A stretch of 17,237 bases of DNA from JBCCFK01 sp965262315 (GCA_965262315.1 CBDHFJ010000127.1:1-17237); one strand, 5' to 3'; shown: positions 1-8,157, counted from the stretch's first letter. Notes: generated by a model not told the origin, from the letters alone. Numbers and translations: made by a program.

Positions 1-118
1 CTCGGACGCCCTCGGCTGGTGTGTCCGCCTGGTGGCCGACCACGAGGGCGACTGGCTCGCCGAACTCCGCGACGCCATCGCCACCGTCGATCGAGTCCGC
101 TCCCAGGGCCCCGCCTGA
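1..118 (+). CDS. 3' end of an unidentified CDS (partial)
   Basis: The frame beginning at base 2 is open from the window edge to a TGA at 116-118 and encodes 38 residues, starting SDALGWCVRLVADHEGDWLA and ending RSQGPA. Third codon positions are almost all G or C, as in the neighbouring genes, which supports real coding. The visible tail is amphipathic and probably helical, with no motif I can assign to a family. The next gene on the same strand starts 64 bp downstream with its own promoter-like element, so the two need not be co-transcribed. No function is proposed. Confidence 0.55.
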   Translation, partial: SDALGWCVRLVADHEGDWLAELRDAIATVDRVRSQGPA

Positions 119-161
119 TCGACCCGATGACGCGGCCCTCGATCTGACGCCGACCTGACGG

Positions 162-183
162 CGCCGGGAGTAGGGTCCCGGCG
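162..183 (+). promoter_or_regulatory. Inverted repeat around a -10-like hexamer at the MFS gene start
   Basis: CGCCGGGA (162-169) and TCCCGGCG (176-183) form a perfect 8-bp inverted repeat with a 6-nt spacer; the right arm ends on the first base of the GTG start codon. The hexamer TAGGGT (171-176) lies between the arms and is followed by exactly 6 nt and then GTG, the geometry of a leaderless actinobacterial promoter (TANNNT then start codon). I see no convincing -35. The repeat could be a repressor operator over the -10 and start site, or an RNA hairpin; the sequence alone does not separate these. Confidence 0.4.
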
Positions 184-1370
184 TGACCGCCACCGCCGAC
201 GCCCAACTCGACTCCCGGCGAGGCTGGCTGGTCACGGCCGCAGCGGTCGCCTCGACCTTCGCCACCTTCGGCGTCGCCTACAGCTTCGGCGCCTTCTTCG
301 ACGCGATGAGCGAGGAGTTCGACGTCGGCTCCGGACAGACCGCGTTCTTCTTCTCGCTCACGATCAGCCTCTCGTTCATCCTCGGGCTGTTCACGGGCCG
401 GTGGGCCGATCGCGTCGGCCCCCGGCCGGTCCTCATCGCTGCCGCCGCCTCGCTCGTGGGCGGCCTGCTCGCCACCGCAGCCGTCCAGAGCATCTGGCTC
501 GGCTATCTCACGTACGGCCTCGGGGTCGGGTTCGCGGTCGCCTGTGGGTACGTGCCGATGGTCAGCGTCGTCGGGAGCTGGTTCGTGCGCCGCCGCGCGG
601 CCGCGCTCGGGGTCGCGGTGGCCGGGATCGGGCTGGGCACGCTCGTCGGGTCGCCGGTGGCCGCGGCACTCATCGACTCGACGTCGTGGCGGACCACCTA
701 CGTCATCTTCGGCGTCGTCGGCGGTGTCCTGCTGCTGGCGGCGGCATCGGTGGCCGAGCGCGGCCCGGCGGCGCAGCCCACCGACAAGCCGCGCTCGCTC
801 CGGGAACTGCTGCGGCGACGCGACTTCGCCATCCTCTATGTGGCCAGCCTGCTCGGCACCTTCGGACTGTTCGTCCCGTTCGTCTTCCTCGCCGACTACG
901 CCGAGGGCGAGGGCATCAGCTCGGTGCCGGCAGCCACCCTGGTCGGCGTCATCGGAGGCGCCAGCGTCGTCGGCCGCCTTGGCCTGGGCAGCCTCGCCGA
1001 CCGACTCGACCTCGATCGGCTCTACATCGGCTCGTTCGCGGTGATGGCGGGCAGTCACTTCGTGTGGCTCGGTGCCGGAGACCGGTACTGGCAACTCGTG
1101 CTGTACGCCACCGTGCTGGGTCTGGGTTATGGCGGCTTCATCGCCCTCTCCCCTGCCGTCGCCGCCGCCCGCTTCGGGCTGACCGGCCTCGGCGGTGTCC
1201 TGGGCACCCTGTACACGTCGGCGGCCGTCGGCAGCCTCGGCGGCCCGCCAGTGGCCGGCGTGCTGATCGACGGTCCCGGATACTCGACGGCGATCACCTT
1301 CGCGGGCCTCATGACCGTCGGGGCCACCATCGTGCTGGTCCCCCTCGCTCGCCTGGAACCCTCGAGCTAG
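183..1370 (+). CDS. Major facilitator superfamily transporter (OFA/monocarboxylate-porter-like)
   Basis: A 395-residue integral membrane protein predicted to cross the membrane 12 times, the normal size for the family. The MFS loop motif GRWADRVGPRP lies at residues 72-82 between helices 2 and 3, and a shorter counterpart, GSLADRLDLDR, lies in the second half. A central cytoplasmic loop (about 193-212) separates the two six-helix bundles. The N-terminal pattern, with YSFGAFFD in the first helix and the glycine-rich fourth and fifth helices, resembles the oxalate:formate antiporter/monocarboxylate porter branch, so a small organic acid is the likely substrate, but that is inference. GTG at 183 is chosen because a -10-like hexamer sits 6 nt upstream and the first helix begins soon after. 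A MatB-like acyl-CoA ligase lies two genes downstream. Confidence 0.85.
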   Translation: MTATADAQLDSRRGWLVTAAAVASTFATFGVAYSFGAFFDAMSEEFDVGSGQTAFFFSLTISLSFILGLFTGRWADRVGPRPVLIAAAASLVGGLLATAAVQSIWLGYLTYGLGVGFAVACGYVPMVSVVGSWFVRRRAAALGVAVAGIGLGTLVGSPVAAALIDSTSWRTTYVIFGVVGGVLLLAAASVAERGPAAQPTDKPRSLRELLRRRDFAILYVASLLGTFGLFVPFVFLADYAEGEGISSVPAATLVGVIGGASVVGRLGLGSLADRLDLDRLYIGSFAVMAGSHFVWLGAGDRYWQLVLYATVLGLGYGGFIALSPAVAAARFGLTGLGGVLGTLYTSAAVGSLGGPPVAGVLIDGPGYSTAITFAGLMTVGATIVLVPLARLEPSS

Positions 1371-1471
1371 GCGCGACCGCACCGGGCGGCCGATTCGCGA
1401 AGGTGCCGCCACCGCTGCCGACGAGGCGATCCACCCGACGACCTCAAGGACGGATCGCCGTGGCCGACCTG

Positions 1472-1493
1472 GGAACGCAACCCTTCGCGTTCC
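1472..1493. repeat. Inverted repeat in the MFS-hydrolase intergenic region
   Basis: GGAACGC (1472-1478) and GCGTTCC (1487-1493) are perfect 7-bp arms around the 8-nt loop AACCCTTC. The site lies in the 144-bp gap after the transporter and 21 nt before the hydrolase start codon. No T-run follows, so a classical intrinsic terminator is unlikely; it may be an operator or a leader hairpin. Nothing else was recognised in this gap. Confidence 0.3.
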
Positions 1494-1514
1494 GCCACAC
1501 CCCCGAGTCCGACG

Positions 1515-2399
1515 TTGCCCTCCATCCACGCCAACGGTGTCACCCTCGAATACGAGACCCACGGTGACGGTGAACCCCTCCTGCTGATCACCGGTCTCGC
1601 GGGACAGCTCATCGACTGGGAGCCCGGGTTCATCGAACTGCTGAACCAGCAGGGATTCCGGGTCATCCGGTTCGACAACCGCGACTCCGGGCTCAGCACC
1701 AAGTTCTCCGACACCACGGTTCGCAACCGGGACCTGTTGTCGAGCATGTTCCGACGCCCGACCCCGGCGCCCTACGTCATCGAGGACATGGCCGCTGACG
1801 CGCTCGCGCTCCTGGATGCGCTCGACGTCCCGTCCGCCCACGTCGTCGGCGCGTCGATGGGCGGCATGATCGCCCAGGCCATGGCCATCGCGGAACCGAC
1901 CTGCGTGCGCAGCCTGACCTCGATCATGGCGCACACCGGCGACCGCCGGAACGGACGGGTCAGCGCCCGCCTGGCGCTCCGACTCCCCTTCCTCGGCCGG
2001 TCGACCGAGTCCAACGCCGTCGACAAGGGCGTCCAGCTCGCCCGTGCCCTCAGCGGCGATCGGTTCGACGCCCACGAGGCCCGCCGGCGGGTGATCGACG
2101 CCGTGGCGCGGAGCTGGGACCCCAAGGCGAACGATCGCCAGTCGCTCGCACTGTTCACGAGCCGGGACCGCACCCCACTGCTGCGCCGCCTCTCCCTTCC
2201 GTCGCTGGTCATCCACGGCCGGCGCGACCCGCTCGTCCTGCCATCGGGCGGTCGGGCGACCGCGCGGGCCATCCCCGACGCACGGCTCATCGAGTTCGCC
2301 GACATGGGTCACGAGCTGCCGCGGCATCGCTGGTCCGACATCACCACCGCCATCCGCACCAACGCCGAGCGGCGGCCTCGAGTGCTCGCCGCCACCTGA
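1515..2399 (+). CDS. Alpha/beta hydrolase
   Basis: A 294-residue alpha/beta-hydrolase-fold enzyme, probably a cytoplasmic esterase or lipase-like hydrolase. The nucleophile elbow GASMGG places Ser114; the acid is Asp238 in VIHGRRDPLV and the base His266 in ADMGHELP. The oxyanion-hole region is LLLITGLAG (22-30), followed by the strand containing RFDNRDSGLST typical of the aclacinomycin methylesterase/RdmC-like group. No signal peptide is present. The start is TTG at 1515: the conserved N-terminus (PSIHANGVTLEYETHGDG) begins directly after it and no ATG or GTG gives a better fit, although no strong Shine-Dalgarno is visible. The MatB-like gene follows 53 bp downstream on the same strand. The fold and catalytic triad are secure; the substrate is unknown. 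Confidence 0.87.
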   Translation: MPSIHANGVTLEYETHGDGEPLLLITGLAGQLIDWEPGFIELLNQQGFRVIRFDNRDSGLSTKFSDTTVRNRDLLSSMFRRPTPAPYVIEDMAADALALLDALDVPSAHVVGASMGGMIAQAMAIAEPTCVRSLTSIMAHTGDRRNGRVSARLALRLPFLGRSTESNAVDKGVQLARALSGDRFDAHEARRRVIDAVARSWDPKANDRQSLALFTSRDRTPLLRRLSLPSLVIHGRRDPLVLPSGGRATARAIPDARLIEFADMGHELPRHRWSDITTAIRTNAERRPRVLAAT

Positions 2400-2452
2400 G
2401 GGCAGCACCGTCACCGTGACACGGAGCGGCGACAACTGGTTCACTCTCCTGC

Positions 2453-3940
2453 GTGACTGAACCGCTCAACCTCGCCGGCGTCCTTCGCGCCGGTTGGACC
2501 CACGCCCGCTCCGGGCCGGCGCTCACCACCCCCTCCGGCCGGACGATCTGGACCTACGCCGACCTCGAGGACCGGGCGGCGTCGTTCGCCGGAGCGTTGC
2601 GGGATGCCGGACTCGAGCGCGGCGACCGCCTCATCACCACGGCCGGCAAGTCGCCCGACGCCATTGCGCTCTACCTGGCGGCATTGGCCCAGGGCGTGAT
2701 CCACATCCCACTCAACCCGGCCTTCACCGCCGACGAGCGGCGCTTCTTCGTCGACGATGCCGAACCGGGGCTGCTGGTCACCGACGCGGCCGACGACGGA
2801 GTCGGAGACGTACCCACCCTGACCCTCGACGGCCACGGTGGCGGGTCGCTGGCCGATGCAGCAGCTGCAGCCGACGCGATCCACGGCATCGTGGAGACCG
2901 ACGAGACCGAGATCGCAGCGATGCTCTACACCTCGGGCACGACCGGGCGACCCAAGGGCGCGATGCTGACCCATCGCGGACTGGTCGACAACGGGCGGGC
3001 GCTCACTGCGATCTGGGGATTCGGACCCGACGACGTCCTGTTGCACGCACTCCCCGTCTTCCACGTCCACGGACTCTTCGTGGCCCTCCACACCGCGTTC
3101 CTGAGTGGCGCGCCCATCCGGTTCCTGTCCCGGTTCGGGGTCGACGACGTCCTCGAGGCCCTGCCCGGCTCGACGGTCATGATGGGGGTGCCCACCCACT
3201 ACGGGCGGCTGCTGGACGACGACCGGTTCGATCGCGAACGCTGCGCCACCGTCCGCCTGTTCACGTCGGGGTCGGCGCCGATGACCGAGGCCATGCATCA
3301 CCGGTTCACCGAGCGGACCGGCCACCACATCCTCGAGCGCTACGGCATGACCGAGACCGGGATCATCAGCTCGAACCCGCTCGACGGCGACCGGGTGCCC
3401 GGTACCGTCGGGTTCGCACTGCCGGGCATGGAAGTCCGCGTCGCCACCGATGACGGCGTCTGCGCCGCCGACCAGACCGGCGTCGTGGAGGTCAGGGGCC
3501 CGCACCTGTTCACCGGGTACTGGCGACTCCCCGACAAGACCGCAGCCGAGTTCCGCCCGGACGGATTCTTCATCACCGGTGACGTCGGGACGATGGACAC
3601 CGAGGGGCGCGTGCGCCTCGAGGGCCGCGCCGGCGACATGATCATCTCAGGCGGCGAGAACGTGTACCCGAAGGAGATCGAGCTCGTGCTCGACTCGGTG
3701 CCAGGGGTGGTCGAGTCCGCGATCGTCGGCGCACCCGACCCCGACTTCGGCGAGATCGTCGTGGCCTGGCTCGTGTGCGACGCCGAGCCCGATCACGACG
3801 CCATCAGCGCCATGCTCGACGCGCGGCTGGCGCGGTTCAAGCACCCCAAGCGCTATCTGGTCGTGGACGAACTGCCTCGCAACACGATGGGCAAGGTCCA
3901 GAAGGCCGAGCTGCGATCCCGGACGGTCTCCGCCGACTGA
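2453..3940 (+). CDS. matB: Malonyl-CoA synthetase-like acyl-CoA ligase (MatB/ACSF3 type)
   Basis: A 495-residue ANL-superfamily enzyme predicted to activate a carboxylic acid with ATP and CoA via an acyl-adenylate. The AMP/phosphate loop YTSGTTGRPKG lies near residues 159-169, ERYGMTETG near 294-302, the hinge region TGDVGTMDTEGRVRLEGR near 374-391, SGGENVYPKEIE near 398-409 and the C-terminal catalytic lysine in PRNTMGKVQK near 480. The blocks HALPVFHVHGLF, VGFALPGMEVRV, GYWRLPDKTAAEF and LPRNTMGKVQKAEL are close to those of MatB malonyl-CoA synthetases, which are also about 500 residues long, so malonate or methylmalonate is favoured over fatty acids. Start is GTG at 2453, with no clear Shine-Dalgarno. 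The gene ends 5 bp from the convergent manA. Family certain; substrate specificity inferred from remembered family sequences. Confidence 0.8.
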   Translation: MTEPLNLAGVLRAGWTHARSGPALTTPSGRTIWTYADLEDRAASFAGALRDAGLERGDRLITTAGKSPDAIALYLAALAQGVIHIPLNPAFTADERRFFVDDAEPGLLVTDAADDGVGDVPTLTLDGHGGGSLADAAAAADAIHGIVETDETEIAAMLYTSGTTGRPKGAMLTHRGLVDNGRALTAIWGFGPDDVLLHALPVFHVHGLFVALHTAFLSGAPIRFLSRFGVDDVLEALPGSTVMMGVPTHYGRLLDDDRFDRERCATVRLFTSGSAPMTEAMHHRFTERTGHHILERYGMTETGIISSNPLDGDRVPGTVGFALPGMEVRVATDDGVCAADQTGVVEVRGPHLFTGYWRLPDKTAAEFRPDGFFITGDVGTMDTEGRVRLEGRAGDMIISGGENVYPKEIELVLDSVPGVVESAIVGAPDPDFGEIVVAWLVCDAEPDHDAISAMLDARLARFKHPKRYLVVDELPRNTMGKVQKAELRSRTVSAD

Positions 3941-3945
3941 ACCGG

Positions 3946-5124
3946 TCAGCTGTGCCCGACGGCTGCTCGGTAGAACACGCCGCCGCCACGGGCCCGATAG
4001 CACCCGTCCGACGCCGGCACCCACAGCGGCTCCCCCGGCTCGGCAGCCAGTTCCTGACCCGCCTGGGTCACGAACTCGACGATGCCCTCGGTGACCACGA
4101 GGACCTCGGGCCCTCGCACACGGAGCCGGACGTCGTCGTCCACGACCACGCGGGTGAGTGAGAACTCGGGCACCGGCGTGTCGAAGGTGTGGATGCAGTC
4201 GTCGGCCACCTGGACTGGAGGTTCGGACGGTGAACAATCCACGATGGCGAGCAGTTCCTCCACGTCGATGCGCTTGGACGTGAGCCCACCACGGACGACG
4301 TTGTCGCTGCTCGCCATGAGCTCGATCCCGGCACCCCGAAGGTACGCGTGCAGATTGCCGGCACCGAGGAACAGGGCCTGACCGGGCTCGAGGACCACGT
4401 GGTTCAACAGCAGCGCCACCACCACCCCGACGTCGCCGGGATGGATCCGCGCGATCTCGCCGGTCCAGCGCAGCTCTCGGTCGAACGGACCACCGGGTGC
4501 CGCGGCGGCCGCGGCGTCGACCACGGCGGCGGCCAGTTCCGGACCGCCACCGGTGCGGCTTCGGAGGAGCCAGGCCAACACCTCGGCCAGAACGTCGGCG
4601 GGAGCGCCGTCGACTGCGAGTCGTTCGCGCAGCTCGCCCAGGCCGTCGCCGCCCAGATCATCGAACAGCGCTCGCGTGCGATCCAGCGGCCGAAAACCGC
4701 ACTTCGCCTCGAACGAGGTCAACGCGCAGATGAGCTCCGGCTTGTGGGTCGAGTCTCGATAGATCCGGCTCGGACTGTCGATCGGGGTTCCCGCCCGGTT
4801 CTCTCGCTCCCACCCGGCGACCGCCTGGGCCTGCGACGGGTGTGCCTGGATGGAGAGCGGTTGTGCTGCCGCCAGCACCTTGGCCAGGAACGGAAGGGTG
4901 CCGAACCGTTCTGCGGTCTCGGCGCCCAGCAACCCCTGCGGATCGTCGGCGATCGCCGCAGGGAGGGGTCGGGAGCCGTCGGCCAGCAGTGACGGCGCCT
5001 TCGGATGGGCGCCGATCCACAGTTCGGCCTCTGGCCGGCCGGAGACGGCACGGCCCTGGAGCTCGGCGATGAACCGCTCGTCTCCCCAGTCGTAGTGCTG
5101 CATCGTCGCTGTCAGGCGTTCCAC
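3946..5124 (-). CDS. manA: Mannose-6-phosphate isomerase, class I
   Basis: A 392-residue zinc enzyme interconverting mannose 6-phosphate and fructose 6-phosphate, feeding GDP-mannose and glycan synthesis or mannose use. Zinc-site motifs are visible: QAHPS (93-97, with Gln93 and His95), HKPE (127-130, with Glu130) and GNLHAYL (His259). The type I signature follows, HAYLRGAGIELMASSDN, with the active-site Arg278. The length matches the family. The GTG at 5124 is chosen because the residues after it, VERLTATMQHYDWGD, match the usual family N-terminus; the open frame extends further upstream only as unrelated arginine-rich sequence. The gene is divergent from the O-methyltransferase and converges on the ligase. 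Cytoplasmic. No partner sugar genes are nearby, so the physiological pathway cannot be read from context. Confidence 0.93.
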   Translation of the reverse strand: MERLTATMQHYDWGDERFIAELQGRAVSGRPEAELWIGAHPKAPSLLADGSRPLPAAIADDPQGLLGAETAERFGTLPFLAKVLAAAQPLSIQAHPSQAQAVAGWERENRAGTPIDSPSRIYRDSTHKPELICALTSFEAKCGFRPLDRTRALFDDLGGDGLGELRERLAVDGAPADVLAEVLAWLLRSRTGGGPELAAAVVDAAAAAAPGGPFDRELRWTGEIARIHPGDVGVVVALLLNHVVLEPGQALFLGAGNLHAYLRGAGIELMASSDNVVRGGLTSKRIDVEELLAIVDCSPSEPPVQVADDCIHTFDTPVPEFSLTRVVVDDDVRLRVRGPEVLVVTEGIVEFVTQAGQELAAEPGEPLWVPASDGCYRARGGGVFYRAAVGHS

Positions 5125-5197
5125 GGTTTCCAATCGGCGACGGCTGGTACGGCTTGAGCCGAACGGCCCACGGGGCGTCCGGATGGCACCATTCTGA

Positions 5198-5213
5198 CAC
5201 CGGTCCGCCGGTG
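5198..5213. repeat. Perfect hairpin between divergent manA and O-methyltransferase
   Basis: CACCGG (5198-5203), loop TCCG and CCGGTG (5208-5213) form a perfect 6-bp inverted repeat within the 149-bp divergent region 5125-5273. Its position between two divergent starts fits a shared operator or a transcript leader hairpin. There is no T-run. Apart from a CATGAT hexamer at 5262-5267, 6 nt before the methyltransferase ATG, I see no other clear signal in this gap. Confidence 0.3.
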
Positions 5214-5273
5214 AACCCGCGCCAAACGGCGACCGCCGCCACCTCGGCCCGCGATCTCGTCCATGATGGCGTG

Positions 5274-5927
5274 ATGCGCAGCAGCTTCGGACTCGACGCC
5301 ACGACCACCGCCTACCTCGCCGATCACTCGGAAGCGCCCGACGAGATCCAGCGATCACTGATCGAACGCACCGCGGCGCTCGGTCCGGCGTCGGCCATGC
5401 AGATCGGACCCGAACAGGGCGCCTTCATGGCCGTCCTGGTCGGGGCGCTCCAGCCGACGTTCGCGGTCGAGATCGGGACGTTCACCGGTTACTCGTCCCT
5501 CGCCATCGCCCGGAACCTCGGCCCCGGCGGACGGCTCCTGTGCTGCGACGTCAGCGAGGAGTGGACGGCGATCGCGCGAGAGCACTGGGAAGCCGCCGAC
5601 GTCGCCGACCGCATCGACCTGGTGATCGCGCCCGCGGGCGAGACGCTCGCCGCGCTCGACCCGGACGTGGTGGTCGACTTCGCCTTCATCGACGCCGACA
5701 AGACCGGCTACCTCGACTACTACGAGGCGCTGGTCCCGCGCCTCGCGCCCAACGGGATCATCGCCGTCGACAACACCCTGTGGAACGGCCGGGTGCTCGA
5801 CGACAGCGACAACAGCGACGACACGGTGGCGCTGCGGGCGTTCAACGCCCACGTGGCGAACGATGACCGCACCGTGACCGCGCTGACACCCATCGGCGAC
5901 GGGGTCACGCTGATCCGAGGTCGCTGA
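5274..5927 (+). CDS. Class I SAM-dependent O-methyltransferase (caffeoyl-CoA/catechol type)
   Basis: A 217-residue cytoplasmic methyltransferase of the O-methyltransferase family 3 fold, which methylates hydroxyl groups (often catechol-like) using SAM and a divalent metal. Motif I, VEIGTFTGYSSLAIA, covers residues 65-79 and binds SAM; CCDVSEEW (90-97) follows at the end of strand 2; FIDADK (138-143) and VDNTLW (165-170) carry the acidic and asparagine metal ligands. The length matches family members of about 210-230 residues. ATG at 5274 is chosen since the family N-terminus (FGLDATTTAYLADHS) begins just after it; the frame is open upstream but unlike the family. It is convergent with the homocysteine methyltransferase gene, 24 bp away. 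The acceptor substrate is unknown. Confidence 0.88.
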   Translation: MRSSFGLDATTTAYLADHSEAPDEIQRSLIERTAALGPASAMQIGPEQGAFMAVLVGALQPTFAVEIGTFTGYSSLAIARNLGPGGRLLCCDVSEEWTAIAREHWEAADVADRIDLVIAPAGETLAALDPDVVVDFAFIDADKTGYLDYYEALVPRLAPNGIIAVDNTLWNGRVLDDSDNSDDTVALRAFNAHVANDDRTVTALTPIGDGVTLIRGR

Positions 5928-5951
5928 CGCAACCGAGCCGGAGCGCCAGCG

Positions 5952-6938
5952 TCAGGAAGCGGAGCGCCGGCGCCGGCGGCGCTGTCGACCCTCGCGCTCG
6001 GGACCGGCTTCGACGGCCGCGGTGGGCTCCTCGACCTCGACCTCGGGCACCGGCAGATCGCCGGCCAGCACCTTGGCGATGTACTCGATGTGCGCCGGCG
6101 TCGAGCCGCAACAGCCCCCGATGGCCTCGACCCCGGCGGCCCGCACCCGATGCGCGTGGTTGGCGAGCACCTCAGGGGTCCCGTTGTAGTGGAGCTCGGT
6201 GCCGTGCCACTCGGGGATGCCGGCGTTGGCCTTGGACACCACCGGCGTGTCGGGGAGCAGTCGCTTGATCTCGAGAACAGCGGCCTCGGTGTCGGGAATG
6301 TTGTTCCCGCAGTTGGCCCCGATGCCCGCCAGCTCGTACTGGCCGAGCCGTTCGACCGCAGCCGTACCGGTCACACCCATCATGGTGCGTCCGGCGGTGT
6401 CGTAACTCATGGTCACGACGACCGGCAGGTCGCTCACGCGACGGACGCCTCGGATGGCGGCTTCGACCTCGGCCAGGTCGCTCATGGTCTCGAGCCACAG
6501 GAGGTCGGCGCCACCGTCGGCCAGACCCTGCGCCTGTTCGGCGAAGGCGGCCTCGGCCTCGTCCGCGGTGAGCGAGCCGAGCGGCTCGATGAGCTCGCCC
6601 GTGGGGCCGATCGAACCCGCGACGAGGAGCGGACGGTCGAACTCGTCGGCTGCGGCGCGGGCGTTGCGCGCCGCGGCAGCGCTGAGTTCGGTCACCCGGT
6701 CCTGAAGGTCGTGCAGCTTGAGGCGGTACCGGGTCCCACCGAAGGAGTTGGTCAGCACGATGTCGCTGCCGGCCGCGTAGTACGCCCGATGCACCTCGGT
6801 GATGCGCTCCGCATGCTCGACATTCCAGCGCTCGGGCGCATCGCCGGAGGTCAGACCGGCGGCGAAGAGCTGCGTTCCCATGGCCCCGTCGAGGACGACG
6901 TGTCCTTTGGCCTGAATGAGATCTCCGAGGGCGTTCAT
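5952..6938 (-). CDS. Homocysteine S-methyltransferase family protein
   Basis: A 328-residue zinc-dependent methyltransferase with the fold of betaine-homocysteine methyltransferase and the N-terminal domain of cobalamin-dependent methionine synthase; it is predicted to transfer a methyl group to homocysteine to give methionine. Visible motifs are LDGAMGTQL (16-24), LTNSFGGTR (62-70), GANCGN (207-212, Cys210) and GGCCGSTP (274-281, Cys276 and Cys277); the three cysteines are the expected zinc ligands. The methyl donor is not evident. After the domain, residues from about 298 form a Glu/Pro-rich linker and an arginine-rich end, REGRQRRRRRRSAS, which is not part of the family. ATG at 6938 is preceded directly by GGAGGG, too close for a normal Shine-Dalgarno, with TACAAA six bases further up. 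It is downstream of the aminotransferase gene (76 bp) on the same strand. Confidence 0.88.
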   Translation of the reverse strand: MNALGDLIQAKGHVVLDGAMGTQLFAAGLTSGDAPERWNVEHAERITEVHRAYYAAGSDIVLTNSFGGTRYRLKLHDLQDRVTELSAAAARNARAAADEFDRPLLVAGSIGPTGELIEPLGSLTADEAEAAFAEQAQGLADGGADLLWLETMSDLAEVEAAIRGVRRVSDLPVVVTMSYDTAGRTMMGVTGTAAVERLGQYELAGIGANCGNNIPDTEAAVLEIKRLLPDTPVVSKANAGIPEWHGTELHYNGTPEVLANHAHRVRAAGVEAIGGCCGSTPAHIEYIAKVLAGDLPVPEVEVEEPTAAVEAGPEREGRQRRRRRRSAS

Positions 6939-7014
6939 CCCTCCTTTGTACCGCGCAGACGGTGCGACGTGACAGAGGCAAGGGAGGAATCACCCAACGC
7001 GACCCTCGATTCGG

Positions 7015-8097
7015 TCAGGGGACCGCGACCTCGGCCAATGCCCGGAGAAAGCGATCGTTCTCGGCGGCGGTGCCGATGGTGACCCGGATCCCGTCGCCGG
7101 GGAACGGCCGAGCCACCACACCGCGGCGTTCGAGCTCGAGGTTGATCTCGTCGGTCCGGTCGCCGACCGGCAGGAACACGAAGTTGGCCTCCGACCTGGG
7201 GAGGACCCAACCCGCGGCACCGAGTACGCCCGCCACCCGTTCGCGTTCCTCGACGATGACGCCCACTCGGGCACGGATCTCGCCGATGGCACCGACCGCA
7301 GCGATGGCCGCGGCCTGGGCCACGCCGTTCGCAGCGAACGGCACCAGGGTCTTGTCGATCGACGCGATCACCTCGGGATCGCCGATCGCGTACCCGAGCC
7401 GGATCGCCGCCATGCCGTGGGCCTTGGAGAAGGTGCGGAGCACGACCACGTTGCGGTGGCGGGGCAGGAGGTCGGTCACCGGGTCGCCGAGTGCCGGATC
7501 GACGAACTCGCGGTAGGCCTCGTCGATGACGACGATCGTCTCCTCCGGGATCTGTGCGATCGCGGCCGCCAGTGCCTCGGTGGACACCGCGGTGCCCGTG
7601 GGATTGTTCGGTGTCGCCAACAGCACCAGCTTGGTGGCGGGGCGCACGGCCTCGACCACCGCGTCGAGGTCGAAGGCGTGGTCGACCAACGGCGTGGTGA
7701 CGGCCACACCGCCCGCCAGCTGGGTGTACACGGGGTAGACCTCGAAGGAGCGCCAGGGGTAGACGACCTCGTCGCCGGGATCGACGTAGGTCAGCACCAG
7801 CTGTTGGAGCAGGCCGACGGATCCGCAGCCGACGGTGACCTGGTCGACGCCGACACCCAGCCAGTAGGCCAGCGTCTCGCGGAGCTCGGTCGCCCGATGG
7901 TCGGCGTACCGGTTCGCCACCAGCGCCGAATCGCGGATCGCCCGCTGCACGGCCTCGACGGGCGCCAGCGGGTTCTCGTTGCTCGCGAGCTTGATGGCGT
8001 CGGAGATGTCGTGCTCCTCCTCGGCCTGCGCCGCTGCCTTGCCGGGACGGTACGCGGGCAGGGCTTCGACGGAAGAACGTGGGCGACCGATGGCCAT
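7015..8097 (-). CDS. hisC: HisC/Pat-family PLP aminotransferase
   Basis: A 360-residue fold-type I, class II aminotransferase. Family blocks in order: IKLASNENPLAP (35-46), NRYADH (62-67), VGCGSVGLLQQL (89-100), NNPTG (164-168), DEAYREF (192-198) and TFSKAHGMAAIRLGY, where Lys225 should bind PLP and Arg233 contact phosphate. The YRPGK start block and the GDEVVYPWRSFEVYP block resemble actinobacterial HisC2/Pat enzymes, so it may act on aromatic amino acids as well as, or rather than, histidinol phosphate; no other his genes are nearby. ATG at 8097 has a GGGAG Shine-Dalgarno 7 nt upstream, and a TACACT hexamer lies at 8136-8141. It follows the DUF3048 gene by 60 bp and may share its transcript. 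Cytoplasmic. Confidence 0.87.
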   Translation of the reverse strand: MAIGRPRSSVEALPAYRPGKAAAQAEEEHDISDAIKLASNENPLAPVEAVQRAIRDSALVANRYADHRATELRETLAYWLGVGVDQVTVGCGSVGLLQQLVLTYVDPGDEVVYPWRSFEVYPVYTQLAGGVAVTTPLVDHAFDLDAVVEAVRPATKLVLLATPNNPTGTAVSTEALAAAIAQIPEETIVVIDEAYREFVDPALGDPVTDLLPRHRNVVVLRTFSKAHGMAAIRLGYAIGDPEVIASIDKTLVPFAANGVAQAAAIAAVGAIGEIRARVGVIVEERERVAGVLGAAGWVLPRSEANFVFLPVGDRTDEINLELERRGVVARPFPGDGIRVTIGTAAENDRFLRALAEVAVP

Positions 8098-8157
8098 GGC
8101 GCCGCTCCCTTCTGGTCGGTGGGCCGGGCGCGGCGAGTGTAGTTGGCCGCAGCCGGC

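Noticed and set aside
2441..3505. A 354-codon open frame antisense to the ligase gene
   Set aside because: The opposite strand has every ANL-family motif in register; this frame has none.
5960..5985. AGCGCC/GGCGCT stem between the convergent methyltransferase genes as a bidirectional terminator
   Set aside because: It lies within the last codons of the homocysteine methyltransferase gene, has no T-run, and the arginine codon run explains the symmetry.
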